Of a stretch of DNA of 64,000 bases, positions 49,299 through 57,876 are shown one piece after another (position 1 is the stretch's first letter; each line of letters starts with the position of its first letter). The notes beneath the pieces are model-generated. The model was not told the origin of the DNA and did not search any database. It saw only the letters and a program-made list of their open reading frames with translations. Made by a program: the position numbers and the translations under genes. Origin of the DNA: Nostoc sp. C052. GTDB taxonomy: Bacteria > Cyanobacteriota > Cyanobacteriia > Cyanobacteriales > Nostocaceae. Location of the stretch: contig NZ_CP040278.1 in the NCBI RefSeq assembly GCF_013393905.1, positions 159,443-223,442 on the forward strand, given 5' to 3'.

Positions 49299-49385
49299 AT
49301 GCAGCAATTCAAATATTATCAAGCTATCACATGCAGACATGAACTTCTGAGATTGATTCGTAGTTTAGCTATGAATGAAATTTGA
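49299..49385 (+). CDS. 28-aa leader frame before the zinc-ribbon/HTH gene
   Basis: MQQFKYYQAITCRHELLRLI, then RSLAMNEI, after ATGGAGACAG and promoter TGCTACAAT. It ends 62 bp before the gene at 49448. The paralogous gene at 12208 also has a short upstream frame with such a start, which argues for a conserved leader arrangement. Confidence 0.4.
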   Translation: MQQFKYYQAITCRHELLRLIRSLAMNEI

Positions 49386-49447
49386 TTTTTAAGCTTTTAT
49401 TTTCTAATCAATTTCATTTATATCCAGCGATTTAGTTAGGAGGCGTA

Positions 49448-50068
49448 ATGTTTGGTGGGCATTATCGGCGCGACGTTGAACGTCGCCAACAGAAAGAACG
49501 CGAACACAAAAAAGCAGAACAGCAAAGAGCCGAGCAAGAAAAAGCAAATGAAAAAAGAGGTTTGGATTGGAATCCTCCTCTAGATATTACAAATTGTCCG
49601 ATATGCGGTAGCGATAGGATAACTCCTTTAAAAGAGGAGAGTGAAGCTACTAAAAGGTATCGTTGTAATTCATGTCTAAGGTCAGTTTCTAGTACTACTG
49701 GGACGCTGGCACATAAAACCCATTTACCACCAGAGACTCGCCAAAGCCTTTATCAATCCTATAAAAAGCGAGAAAGTATTAGAACTGCTGTTAGTTCAAC
49801 TGGTGTTAATAAGAATACCGTTTGTCATTGGTATGAAATCTTCAGAAAGTCTGAAGCACAGACAGGTGACGATGCAGACGATCCTGAGCGAGAAGAAACC
49901 ACCTATAAAACCAAGAATAGCTATGCCAACCATCCCATGTACCAAGGACAAGTAGATTCTGATAAAACATCAGAATTAATTAGGCGAGGGGAGATAAATT
50001 CCGATTGCTATGTGGACAAACGAGGGAATATCCGAGATGGCATGAATAGGATTGTCGATTCGATTTAA
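49448..50068 (+). CDS. Zinc-ribbon and HTH protein, paralogue of 12208-12837
   Basis: 206 aa, GGAGG start. Same architecture as the copy at 12208: MFGGHYRRDVERR, charged coiled coil, zinc ribbon (CPICGSDRITPL ... YRCNSC), HTH (LYQSYKKRESIRTAVSSTGV, NKNTVCHWYEIF) and a conserved tail (NSYANHPMYQGQ ... DKRGNIRDGMNRIVD). No transposase catalytic domain. The fixed N- and C-terminal blocks in both copies suggest a constrained partner-binding role. Possibly a regulator derived from a transposase. Confidence 0.65.
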   Translation: MFGGHYRRDVERRQQKEREHKKAEQQRAEQEKANEKRGLDWNPPLDITNCPICGSDRITPLKEESEATKRYRCNSCLRSVSSTTGTLAHKTHLPPETRQSLYQSYKKRESIRTAVSSTGVNKNTVCHWYEIFRKSEAQTGDDADDPEREETTYKTKNSYANHPMYQGQVDSDKTSELIRRGEINSDCYVDKRGNIRDGMNRIVDSI

Positions 50069-50095
50069 GTCAGTTCTATTACAAAGGAGATTAGT

Positions 50096-50464
50096 GTGTC
50101 TAAAACTGAAACAATCGTCAAATATCAAATTTTAGTAGAGCGAGATAGCACTCCTGTAAAAGGGAATTGTAGTGCTTCTGATGATGAGGAGTTTGACAAA
50201 CAAATGGAGGCGGAAATATTAGAGCGAATCAAGAAAAAAGATATATGGGCATGGTGCTGCATTACCGTGGTCGCGTCTTATCGAGGATACGAAGGAAGAG
50301 ATTCTCTTGGTTGTTGCTGCTATCTTAATCAGCAAGACTTTAAGCAATGCGACTATTACGACCAAATGAAAAGTGCAGCATTGTCCGATTTATTTTCAAA
50401 GCTGCAACCTGCACATGAGGCATACCAAGAGCTAATACTTGCCTACCCGTCTGAAGAAGACTAA
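50096..50464 (+). CDS. Conserved phage/plasmid-type hypothetical protein, 122 aa
   Basis: GTG start after AAAGGAGATTA. DIWAWCCITVVASYRGYEGR and DSLGCCCYLNQQDFKQCDYY, followed by a helix (YDQMKSAALSDLFSKL), form a pattern I recognise from hypothetical proteins in phages and plasmids, without known function. Six cysteines. Followed by a terminator. Confidence 0.65.
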   Translation: MSKTETIVKYQILVERDSTPVKGNCSASDDEEFDKQMEAEILERIKKKDIWAWCCITVVASYRGYEGRDSLGCCCYLNQQDFKQCDYYDQMKSAALSDLFSKLQPAHEAYQELILAYPSEED

Positions 50465-50480
50465 CTGATTATTAGTCGAA

Positions 50481-50498
50481 ACCCCGCTATTGCGGGGT
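50481..50498 (+). terminator. Hairpin terminator
   Basis: ACCCCGC, TATT, GCGGGGT after the 122-aa gene, without a strong T run, so termination may be partial. Confidence 0.5.
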
Positions 50499-50531
50499 CA
50501 CGGGAAATCACTGAATACCCGTAGGAGAAAC

Positions 50532-50795
50532 ATGAATATATATCGATGCACTCGTCAACGTCCATACACCATCGGAACACCAGGATTTACTAATCCAAAG
50601 CATAGGGATGGGTATTATCAAGAAGCTGATAGCCACGAAGAAGCACTTAGTTTGATGCAGGCTCAATTCCCCGATGAGAAAGTTTTTAGCGTGCAATTGT
50701 GGACTTCTGACAAGAATGCTTCAACAGATGTGTATTATATGGAAGATGGCATTTTATACCTTACAGCCACTGGAGAAGTTGCATCAATCAAATAA
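50532..50795 (+). CDS. Hypothetical protein, 87 aa
   Basis: Start after GTAGGAGAAAC. MNIYRCTRQRPYTIGTPGFT is followed by SHEEALSLMQAQFPDEKVFS, a probable helix; C-terminal beta strands. A soluble small protein of unknown function. Confidence 0.55.
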   Translation: MNIYRCTRQRPYTIGTPGFTNPKHRDGYYQEADSHEEALSLMQAQFPDEKVFSVQLWTSDKNASTDVYYMEDGILYLTATGEVASIK

Positions 50796-50865
50796 AGTGC
50801 AGAATTTCCCTATTAAAGCGATCGCGCTTTAAACCAATTCTTTATAAAGCTGCATAGAATTCGAT

Positions 50866-50893
50866 TCCCCCCTAATCTCTCTGATTAAGGGGG
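50866..50893 (+). terminator. Hairpin terminator
   Basis: TCCCCCCTAATC, TCTCT, GATTAAGGGGGA between two small genes. Confidence 0.6.
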
Positions 50894-50951
50894 ATCGAGA
50901 TATCTGCAACTTTACATTAAATTGGTATTACACAATCAAAAAAGGAAAAAT

Positions 50952-51263
50952 ATGACAATTGTCTACCCTCAAAGCTGGCTAAAGCATCCACTGGGATTTG
51001 GACATTCAACCCAAGTGCCTGACAACAAAAAGATTTCTATTTTACTGAAATTGACAAAAATTCGCTTGAAAAAAGGCTACGACTGTGGAACTGTATTCTG
51101 GGGACTTCCCAGCAATAACTTGTATCGAGTTGAGTCAAACCAGGAGGTGGAAACAGAATCTGGATTAGTTACCACAATCGAATTTGCAGTTAGAGCAGCG
51201 AGTAGAGATTTGGCAAAAGAGGAAGTCAAAAAGATTTTGCCGAATGCCATTTTTGACAAATAA
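50952..51263 (+). CDS. Hypothetical protein, 103 aa
   Basis: Start after AAAAGGAAAAAT. MTIVYPQSWLKHPLGFGHST; beta-rich, basic in the middle. Followed by a hairpin with HIP1-like arms. No family recognised. Confidence 0.55.
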   Translation: MTIVYPQSWLKHPLGFGHSTQVPDNKKISILLKLTKIRLKKGYDCGTVFWGLPSNNLYRVESNQEVETESGLVTTIEFAVRAASRDLAKEEVKKILPNAIFDK

Positions 51264-51264
51264 A

Positions 51265-51290
51265 ATCGCTTTCTTCTGCAAGAAAGCGAT
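51265..51290 (+). terminator. Hairpin terminator
   Basis: ATCGCTTTCTT, CTGC, AAGAAAGCGAT, just after the 103-aa gene. Confidence 0.65.
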
Positions 51291-51320
51291 CGGTTCACAT
51301 TTACCCTTTTATCATACCAA

Positions 51321-52367
51321 ATGTACATAACTTACAAATACTCAGTGATTCCGCACCCCGAAGGTGTTCAAGTGACTTCGATCCTAGAAAATGACAATCC
51401 TATAGCTTTTGAAGATTTAATTCCAATAATTAGAGATTACATTGGAATTAAATCTGATAGCTGGGTAATACCAAGGACTGTGGAATATCTAGACCGTTTT
51501 CACACAAAAGATGAACAAGGATTTTATCGGTATAGATTTGACCGATACGAACAACCTATTGCTGCTAGGATTGGCGACTTAGTAGTTTGGGAACAAGCTA
51601 GAAGCGGTTGGTGTGTTGGCATAGAAAATTATTCCTTAAACATAGTACGTTTAAGTTCTTTAATTGCCAAACTACCATCATTTGAAGCTGCAAAAGAGCT
51701 TGCCAACCATCTAGTTAAAATGCCGTCATTTGAATTTCCCTATCACTATTACAAAAATCCTCAAAAGGATGAAGTCTCAATTACAGACCCGTGGGGGAAA
51801 ATGAAATGGCTAATAGGAAGTTCTGATACCTATGGCGGTTCTGTTTGCTTTGATTACGCAATTCTCCCCTACCAGCAAATAGTAATTCATGCTGAAGCTG
51901 GTTTACAAGTAGAAGGGACAGTGGAAGATGTAAAATACCACATAGTTCCTTTTGATGAAGCTGTTTCTGCTGCTGAATACGCAGTAGCGCAAGCAGCGCA
52001 GTGGTGTGTAGATAATAACGTAGAAATTTTAAAACACGACGGCGAAAGCTTTATCAAGGCGATCGCTCGTAAGGCTGAAAAAAGAAAAACACCTCCTACA
52101 GAAATTGAGCGAATGCTAATTGCATCCTACAAAATGATGCTGCATTTAATCGATGCAAAAACAGCAAATGAGGAGATACCTGGAGATGGAACTCCTAATC
52201 AGATGCTAGCAACTATCAAAGCTTATTTCGACGTGCAAGACCCGGAATGGGCTTGTTTGATGGGAATTGGTTATTCTTCTAAAGAAGAAGAAATAGCTGC
52301 TATGCAACATATAGCAGAATGCTTTAAAAGAAATGCCGAAGAATTTGGTAATCAGGAGGCAGAATAA
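51321..52367 (+). CDS. Hypothetical protein, 348 aa, paralogue of 11149-11904
   Basis: Residues 1-250 align with the 251-aa protein at 11149 (HPEG, IGDLVVWEQA, SSLIAKLPSFEAAKELA, TDPWGKMKW, YQQIVIHAE). The extra C-terminal 95 residues (TEIERMLIASYKMMLHLIDA, MQHIAECFKRNAEEFG) are helical. So this member has an added helical tail. No known domain, signal or membrane helix. The two copies lie about 40 kb apart beside the two zinc-ribbon/HTH paralogues. Confidence 0.65.
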   Translation: MYITYKYSVIPHPEGVQVTSILENDNPIAFEDLIPIIRDYIGIKSDSWVIPRTVEYLDRFHTKDEQGFYRYRFDRYEQPIAARIGDLVVWEQARSGWCVGIENYSLNIVRLSSLIAKLPSFEAAKELANHLVKMPSFEFPYHYYKNPQKDEVSITDPWGKMKWLIGSSDTYGGSVCFDYAILPYQQIVIHAEAGLQVEGTVEDVKYHIVPFDEAVSAAEYAVAQAAQWCVDNNVEILKHDGESFIKAIARKAEKRKTPPTEIERMLIASYKMMLHLIDAKTANEEIPGDGTPNQMLATIKAYFDVQDPEWACLMGIGYSSKEEEIAAMQHIAECFKRNAEEFGNQEAE

Positions 52368-52369
52368 AA

Positions 52370-52831
52370 ATGGAAATCCGAAATCAAAAAACAAGGACTG
52401 TATCGCTTTACTATCTTGGTTTTATCAATAAAAACAATGAGTTTTGTTGTTTGATAGAAGATGAAATCTCAAAGCAAAGGATATGGAAACCTTACAACGA
52501 ATGCGAACAACAAAACTGGAAGGATATCATAGTTTTACCATCAAAAGAAATCTATGAATTACATGATTCGATGGTAGGATATAGCCAATATTCTGGAATT
52601 TCTGTTTGTAATAATTCCAGCCAAAGAAAAATTTATATCCAACTAGAATGGAGCGACGATGGAAATGTTACCACCTGTAAGCCAGCTAAAAAGATAATAG
52701 CAGAAAGCCATTATCAAGCTTGTAAAATACTAGGCGTATCAAGAGAAGAAAGTAGTAGTGTGGTTCACTACTCAGATATTTTGAGATTGGAAATAGAAGA
52801 AGCATTTATAGATGCTATGGAATTAGGTTAA
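52370..52831 (+). CDS. Hypothetical protein, 153 aa
   Basis: Starts two bases after the previous stop, with GAGG 12 bp upstream. MEIRNQKTRTVSLYYLGFIN; beta-rich with a helical end (DILRLEIEEAFIDAMELG). Part of a two-gene operon with the 348-aa gene, closed by a strong terminator. Function unknown. Confidence 0.55.
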   Translation: MEIRNQKTRTVSLYYLGFINKNNEFCCLIEDEISKQRIWKPYNECEQQNWKDIIVLPSKEIYELHDSMVGYSQYSGISVCNNSSQRKIYIQLEWSDDGNVTTCKPAKKIIAESHYQACKILGVSREESSSVVHYSDILRLEIEEAFIDAMELG

Positions 52832-52870
52832 AAAAAAGGGCAGAGGATGAATTTTCTCTGCCCTTTTTTA
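52832..52870 (+). terminator. Rho-independent terminator
   Basis: AAAAAAGGGCAGAG, a 10-base loop, CTCTGCCCTTTTTT directly after the 153-aa gene. Confidence 0.8.
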
Positions 52871-52991
52871 TTTTTTTTCAAGCCCTTGTCAGATTGCCAC
52901 GTTAATAAATTACTATCAACTTTGATATAATCTAAACTAATCATCGAACTTTATTAAGCTTTGCGAGTTAATCGTAGAGCTTTTATTATTT

Positions 52992-53468
52992 ATGTTTACA
53001 GCCAAAGTTTTAGAAGAGATGCAGGGGCAGGGTGGTTTTTGGGTGCAAGGGGAAGCAGTTTATATTCCCAGCGAACACGCGATCGCTTCGGTTGAAATTT
53101 ATCGCAATAACTTAGCCAAAGGTAAAATCGGAATTATTAGTAATTTGCCGACAATGGATGCTTACAAAGCAGTATCTGCAAATGAAGCTAAAAACCTTGC
53201 CTACAGCGAAAGAAATAAATTGTTAGTTCCCCTTTGTAAAATGGCGATCGCACTGAATCTAGTTGCCGGAATTGGGCAGCACCAGGGAGAAGAATGGGAT
53301 GATGATTGGAGAAATATTATTTTCCTTGAGCTACCCACCGGACAAATATCGTTTCATATTCACGATTCCGAACTGCATTTATTTCAATTCCTGCCTCCCT
53401 ACACAGGTAAATGGGATGGGCACGATACTGCAACAAAATGGGACAGGTTACTAGATTTAGACTTTTAA
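52992..53468 (+). CDS. Conserved phage/plasmid-type hypothetical protein, 158 aa
   Basis: The C-terminal half reads WRNIIFLELPTGQISFHIHD, SELHLF, LPPYTGKWDGHDTATKWDRL. This LPTGQ-x-S-x-H-x-HDSE ... PPY-x-GKWDGH-x-T layout is one I recognise from hypothetical phage and plasmid proteins. The conserved His residues hint at metal binding, but no activity is known. Monocistronic. Confidence 0.65.
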   Translation: MFTAKVLEEMQGQGGFWVQGEAVYIPSEHAIASVEIYRNNLAKGKIGIISNLPTMDAYKAVSANEAKNLAYSERNKLLVPLCKMAIALNLVAGIGQHQGEEWDDDWRNIIFLELPTGQISFHIHDSELHLFQFLPPYTGKWDGHDTATKWDRLLDLDF

Positions 53469-53552
53469 TAGTCCTGTCGCGATCGCCAAATCAGTAAAAT
53501 TAAATTGCTCGATTCTACTTGGTGGGAGGAGGGGAAAGTCAGTTAAGAATAT

Positions 53553-54377
53553 TTATGGTTGCAAAGGTTTAAATTCAGCCACAAACTTAATCCATCTTTT
53601 CGTTTTTTGGGGATCGCGTTCGATATCAAGAACCCCTATTCGGAAACTTTTAACAGTTGCTCCCCTTTCTTCTTGAGAAAAGGAAATCTCTGTTGGTTTT
53701 GGAGTGCGAACTTTATAAGCTTCAATGACAATTTTGGCTAAATCACAACTGATTCGGAATTTCCCTAAATTAGTTTGCCCAGAGTTACTAGAGTAACTCC
53801 AATCAATTTTGGGACTAACCATGTCTGTTTCGCACATGTGGGAAGTAATCTCAAACATTCTAGCGATATGGTAGTCGCGCCTTTTTAAAATTCCTCCAGG
53901 GAAAGTAGCATTGACATTCTGCTCTGGAACAGAGATAAATCCATCTCCTTCGGCGAAACTAATTGAAGCTGTAATGGGAGAATTATTGGTTTGAACTGGG
54001 GCTGGAGTTTGTAAAAGCTTGATAGCTGTGGCACGAGGAATACCATCATTGACTAAGCGTTGGACTCCTCCCCAGTCATCACCGTAAATATTGATTTTCC
54101 AATTACCATTGCTTTTTATTGCAGTTGCACCGCCACCAGCATCGCCGTTTGTCCACTTCAATAAGGCATAATTCCCAATAACCTTGGTTTCATAAAACTT
54201 GACGTTTTCTGGTGTGGGGTAATTTTGAACGGCTAATTTCCTTAAAACAGCTTGCTGTACTTGATTGGCGATATTAATGTTTGCCGTTTGAGATATTGCT
54301 GTTTGCGCGATCGCAAATGGTTCGACAGTAGATAATATCAATAACGATGCAGCAGAATTAATTAATAAATTTCTCAT
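53553..54377 (-). CDS. Secreted hypothetical protein, 274 aa
   Basis: Start at 54377 (AAAGGG upstream). MRNLLINSAASLLILSTVEP, then AIAQTA: a signal peptide with an A-x-A-like cleavage site. The mature domain begins with a helix (NQVQQAVLRKLAVQNYPTPE) and a NYALLKWTNGDAGGGATAIK strand segment resembling a part of the 129-aa protein at 60157 (NYTLIKWQQGD). Four cysteines follow. It is divergent from the spike gene at 54500. Periplasmic, function unknown. Confidence 0.6.
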   Translation of the reverse strand: MRNLLINSAASLLILSTVEPFAIAQTAISQTANINIANQVQQAVLRKLAVQNYPTPENVKFYETKVIGNYALLKWTNGDAGGGATAIKSNGNWKINIYGDDWGGVQRLVNDGIPRATAIKLLQTPAPVQTNNSPITASISFAEGDGFISVPEQNVNATFPGGILKRRDYHIARMFEITSHMCETDMVSPKIDWSYSSNSGQTNLGKFRISCDLAKIVIEAYKVRTPKPTEISFSQEERGATVKSFRIGVLDIERDPQKTKRWIKFVAEFKPLQP

Positions 54378-54499
54378 CCCTTTATACCAGATTAATGCTC
54401 CCCAATCGAGCATAGTCTTTATTTTGACAAGTAAAACTAGTGCTTTTTCTGAAAAGCCCAAACGTCTGATTTTTCTCAATCGTAAATTTACTTAAATCT

Positions 54500-56944
54500 A
54501 TGGTTTCCTTAGAAAAACTTGCAAGGCCAGATTTAGTTGAAGGTCGCTTCAGCAATTTCCAAGAAAACGTCATACCAGGATGGATTCCGGCAGAGATCAC
54601 TTCCATCGACGATCCAAAGAAATTGGGAAGAGTCAAAGTTCGCTCTGATTTAATTGCTGAGAATGTAGACCTACCAAATGACGATGATGGGTGGGTGTGG
54701 ACTGGTGAAAATTATACAGTAAATGCTGCCACTGGTGGAAGCCATCGATTGTTAACTGTGGGTTCCCAAGTTGCCGTTATGGGGATGCTCGGCGATCCGC
54801 GCAAGCTAATTTTGATTGCTTGCATCCCTAATTTTGTTGACCCACCCTCGCCAGAGCTTGACCGCAGCCAAGGATTGTATGGCGAACAAACGCCAGGAGG
54901 AGTTTACAAAATTCGCCAAGATAATGATGCCAGTGCCATTGATGCTTATCCCCACGGGATAGTTCACCACATCTCTGGTGCAGGAGATGTATCGACCCAA
55001 ACCAAGGAAGGGGCAATGGTGAAATTGCAGTCCAACGGTACCGTAATCAACCAGAACAAGACAGCATCTGGCGTGTTGAGTCCAGATGGGACAATTCAGT
55101 GGCGGAATGCAGCCAAAGGATCGTCGATATTGGACAAAGATGGTAATTGGAATATTCAATCTCAAAACCAATCCGCGCTAAAGTTGGGTGCATCCGACGC
55201 TTTGATAGAAGGCCCAAGGACGGACTTGGCAACGATGGTCAACAGCATTGGGCAGAATTTAACTGGAAAATTGGGAAAAGCCGAAAACTTACTCTCCCAA
55301 GTAAATGGCATCTTGGGCACTTTCCAAAACAATGGCAATGCCAACCAGCTATTGCAGAATCTATCCCAGGTAGTGGGGGAGGTTGATGGAATTATCAAAT
55401 CTTTCCCGGAATCGATATCTGCAATCAATCAAATCAAATCTCAGTTTTCCGCTACCGATCTGGGAGAATCGCTGATGCAGCAAGCCGAAACCTTCTTAAA
55501 GTCGGGGTTAGGAAAGTTGACCCCGGAATTCCGTAAAATAATTCAGCAAGGTTTACCTGCTGATGAAATTATCGCCAAAGTGACGAATTTGTTGCCCAAT
55601 GACTTAAAATCCAAAATCAACACTCCAGAAATCAAGTCAATTTTGCAGGGATTGAGCCATCATCCCGAAATGCAAGAGCAATCTCTTTTAGAGGCGATCG
55701 CGCCAGAGGGATTTGCTTCGATTCAAAATATTGTGGGGATGGATTTACATGGCACTTTGGCGCAAACTCAAAATTTATTTGAGCAAGCAACCATCCCCAA
55801 TTGGGTAAATGTGAATCGGCTGAGTCCTGAAAACCTGTTGGGATTCATGGAAGGGGATACAAGTTTGTTTAAATCTGATGACGATATTTTGGGCAATTTA
55901 CAAATCAAAAATTGGCAAGGTGAACTCCAAGAACAAGCCAGTAAGCTCACTTCCTTCCTTCCCGACGACTTACAAAAGCTATTTCAAAAACAAGATATTG
56001 CCGAATTGCTGCAATTGGCGCTGACTGGTGGTAATCCAGTGCAAGCTCTGTTAGGGAAAGCTGCCTTGAGCTTTGCCGATGACCTTTTACCAGAATTACT
56101 AGGTGGTGTAGGTTTGGGTGGCGCGATCGCTCCTTTGCAAAAATTGATTGGGATTGCCGGAACTGGTGACATTGGTGATGCCTTGTCCTTGGTAAAAGAA
56201 ATCCCAGGATTGAGTGGGCTGGATTTAGGGGGTATTAGTAATGTTGTCGATGTTATTCCTCAAGCAGTCAGTTCGGTTTTTGGTGGCTTGGGTGGTTTAT
56301 TCGGTAAAGGGAAGAAAAAAACTAACCGATTGCTAAATGCCTTGAATCAAGATGCCAAAGGTGGAGTTTTGCGAGTTACCAATAATTTGGTAGAAGCAGC
56401 AGCATCGAAAAATGCCTTGTCTGCCAAAATGGTAATCACAGGAAGTAAAGCAGCTTTAACTGCGGTGAATGGTTTGTCGGAAGTTTATGCCAGTGGAGCA
56501 AAAGCATCTCTTTCATCCCTTGGAGGTTCAGAAATATTTGCTCATGGTGGCAATGTGGGTTTCTCTAGTCCCCACGGAAAACTCAACATTGGCTCCGGTG
56601 GGGGAGGTTGGTTTAGTAAAGGGATGATGGCAATGCGAATTGCTCAAGATATTGGCAAGTCTGCGGGAATGGTTTTGCATCCCAAATCTGGAGTTTCATT
56701 AGCTAGTTTTGAAGATAGTTCTTTTGATATTGATGAAGCTGACAATTGGGGAAACAAAACAGCAGAAATTACCGTTGATGAGGGAAGTGTGATTATTCGC
56801 AGCCATTTAGGTGGGAAACACAGTATTGATATCACACCGCACGGAATTTATATAGAAGGATATCGAATTTCGGAATATCTGATCAATTTTCATAATAGGT
56901 TTTCAGCAATTGAAGAACAATTGACTGGCTTACAATTACCATGA
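54500..56944 (+). CDS. gp5/gpV-like baseplate spike protein
   Basis: 814 aa. Residues about 27-115 form an OB-like domain (PGWIPAEITSIDDPKKLGRV, WVWTGENYT, GSHRLLTVGSQVAVMGMLGD) typical of gp5/gpV baseplate spikes of contractile tails. Then a beta-rich part (GEQTPGGVYKIRQDNDASAI; HHISGAGDVSTQTKEGAMVK; GNWNIQSQNQSALKLGASDA), a long helical section (240-600) and a glycine-rich beta section (SEIFAHGGNVGFSSPHGKLN). The 360-residue helical insert is unusual. It punctures target envelopes in phage tails and related injection machines. Downstream gene follows after 33 bp. Confidence 0.65.
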   Translation: MVSLEKLARPDLVEGRFSNFQENVIPGWIPAEITSIDDPKKLGRVKVRSDLIAENVDLPNDDDGWVWTGENYTVNAATGGSHRLLTVGSQVAVMGMLGDPRKLILIACIPNFVDPPSPELDRSQGLYGEQTPGGVYKIRQDNDASAIDAYPHGIVHHISGAGDVSTQTKEGAMVKLQSNGTVINQNKTASGVLSPDGTIQWRNAAKGSSILDKDGNWNIQSQNQSALKLGASDALIEGPRTDLATMVNSIGQNLTGKLGKAENLLSQVNGILGTFQNNGNANQLLQNLSQVVGEVDGIIKSFPESISAINQIKSQFSATDLGESLMQQAETFLKSGLGKLTPEFRKIIQQGLPADEIIAKVTNLLPNDLKSKINTPEIKSILQGLSHHPEMQEQSLLEAIAPEGFASIQNIVGMDLHGTLAQTQNLFEQATIPNWVNVNRLSPENLLGFMEGDTSLFKSDDDILGNLQIKNWQGELQEQASKLTSFLPDDLQKLFQKQDIAELLQLALTGGNPVQALLGKAALSFADDLLPELLGGVGLGGAIAPLQKLIGIAGTGDIGDALSLVKEIPGLSGLDLGGISNVVDVIPQAVSSVFGGLGGLFGKGKKKTNRLLNALNQDAKGGVLRVTNNLVEAAASKNALSAKMVITGSKAALTAVNGLSEVYASGAKASLSSLGGSEIFAHGGNVGFSSPHGKLNIGSGGGGWFSKGMMAMRIAQDIGKSAGMVLHPKSGVSLASFEDSSFDIDEADNWGNKTAEITVDEGSVIIRSHLGGKHSIDITPHGIYIEGYRISEYLINFHNRFSAIEEQLTGLQLP

Positions 56945-56977
56945 TAAAGTTAACTAACTCCAAGGATTTTAGCTATT

Positions 56978-57835
56978 ATGTATAATTTTGAAGACAGCAA
57001 GTTTGATGCCCAGCTTAATTTTATGCCTTGGGCACAAATTATCAATCCTCGATTTGACGATCAGGGAATTAAACCCTACGGTTTGGCGATTAAGATGAGC
57101 AATGCTCAAGCAGTGGGTCTTGTTCCGGATGAAACTTTTGAGTGCATAGAATATTCGTTTTCGAGTGGCAAAGAAGAGGTATTGATTTCAATGAAACCTC
57201 GAATATCTGTTGTCTCGAAAGGGGCACTTTATATTAAAGAAAGAGAGACAGGGGTAAAGGTTGGGTTGTTGCGAGATAACTACGACCTTTTTTCGTCAGA
57301 TAAATTAAGATATAAAACATATAATCGTTGCGTGATATTTTTATTTGGCTCCAATGGAGCATTGCTCCACGAACAACCATTACAAATAACTTTGAGTGGT
57401 GCTTCTGGTGCTAGCTTCAATAAAGCTTATGCCGCCTACGATCGGGGCATGTTATCTGGAGGGTTTGCCTACGATTTGCAAACTGCATATTCTAGTTTCC
57501 GTGAGCAGAAGCCTTCTGGAAAAGGCCAGCTTTTTTATGCTCATGGAATTTTTTGTCCCATATTTGATTGTGAAGAAAAAGTTGTTGGCGATAATACTTT
57601 TGCGATCGCTACAGTTGCAGATTACGAACATCCAACTGCAACAAACTTATCGCAATATTTGATCCGAAATGGAACGCCAGAATCAAACATAATTACCGAG
57701 AATTTTGAGAAACACAAAGATTTTGGTAAAGAAACAGCAATTGGCGCTCCATCTACACGACCTATGGCTACTGTATCTAGTGGGTTTAATCAAAGTTATG
57801 GAGATGAGGATGACGATTCGATTCCTTGGGGTTGA
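56978..57835 (+). CDS. DUF5895-like protein with SSB-type acidic tail
   Basis: 285 aa. NFMPWAQIINPRFDDQGIKP, YGLAIKMSNAQAVGLVPDET fits my memory of cyanobacterial DUF5895 proteins. The C-terminus ends YGDEDDDSIPWG, like the DDDIPF tip by which bacterial single-strand-binding proteins recruit partners. A single-strand DNA-binding role is therefore possible but not shown. It follows the spike gene by 33 bp. An IS element has inserted six bases after its stop codon. Confidence 0.5.
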   Translation: MYNFEDSKFDAQLNFMPWAQIINPRFDDQGIKPYGLAIKMSNAQAVGLVPDETFECIEYSFSSGKEEVLISMKPRISVVSKGALYIKERETGVKVGLLRDNYDLFSSDKLRYKTYNRCVIFLFGSNGALLHEQPLQITLSGASGASFNKAYAAYDRGMLSGGFAYDLQTAYSSFREQKPSGKGQLFYAHGIFCPIFDCEEKVVGDNTFAIATVADYEHPTATNLSQYLIRNGTPESNIITENFEKHKDFGKETAIGAPSTRPMATVSSGFNQSYGDEDDDSIPWG

Positions 57836-57876
57836 ACGTCATTGATACTCCCCACCGCATAGGCGGATGGGGATTC

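Noticed and set aside
54806..55428. Minus-strand frames inside the spike gene
   Set aside because: They are antisense to a long frame with a recognised OB-like domain.
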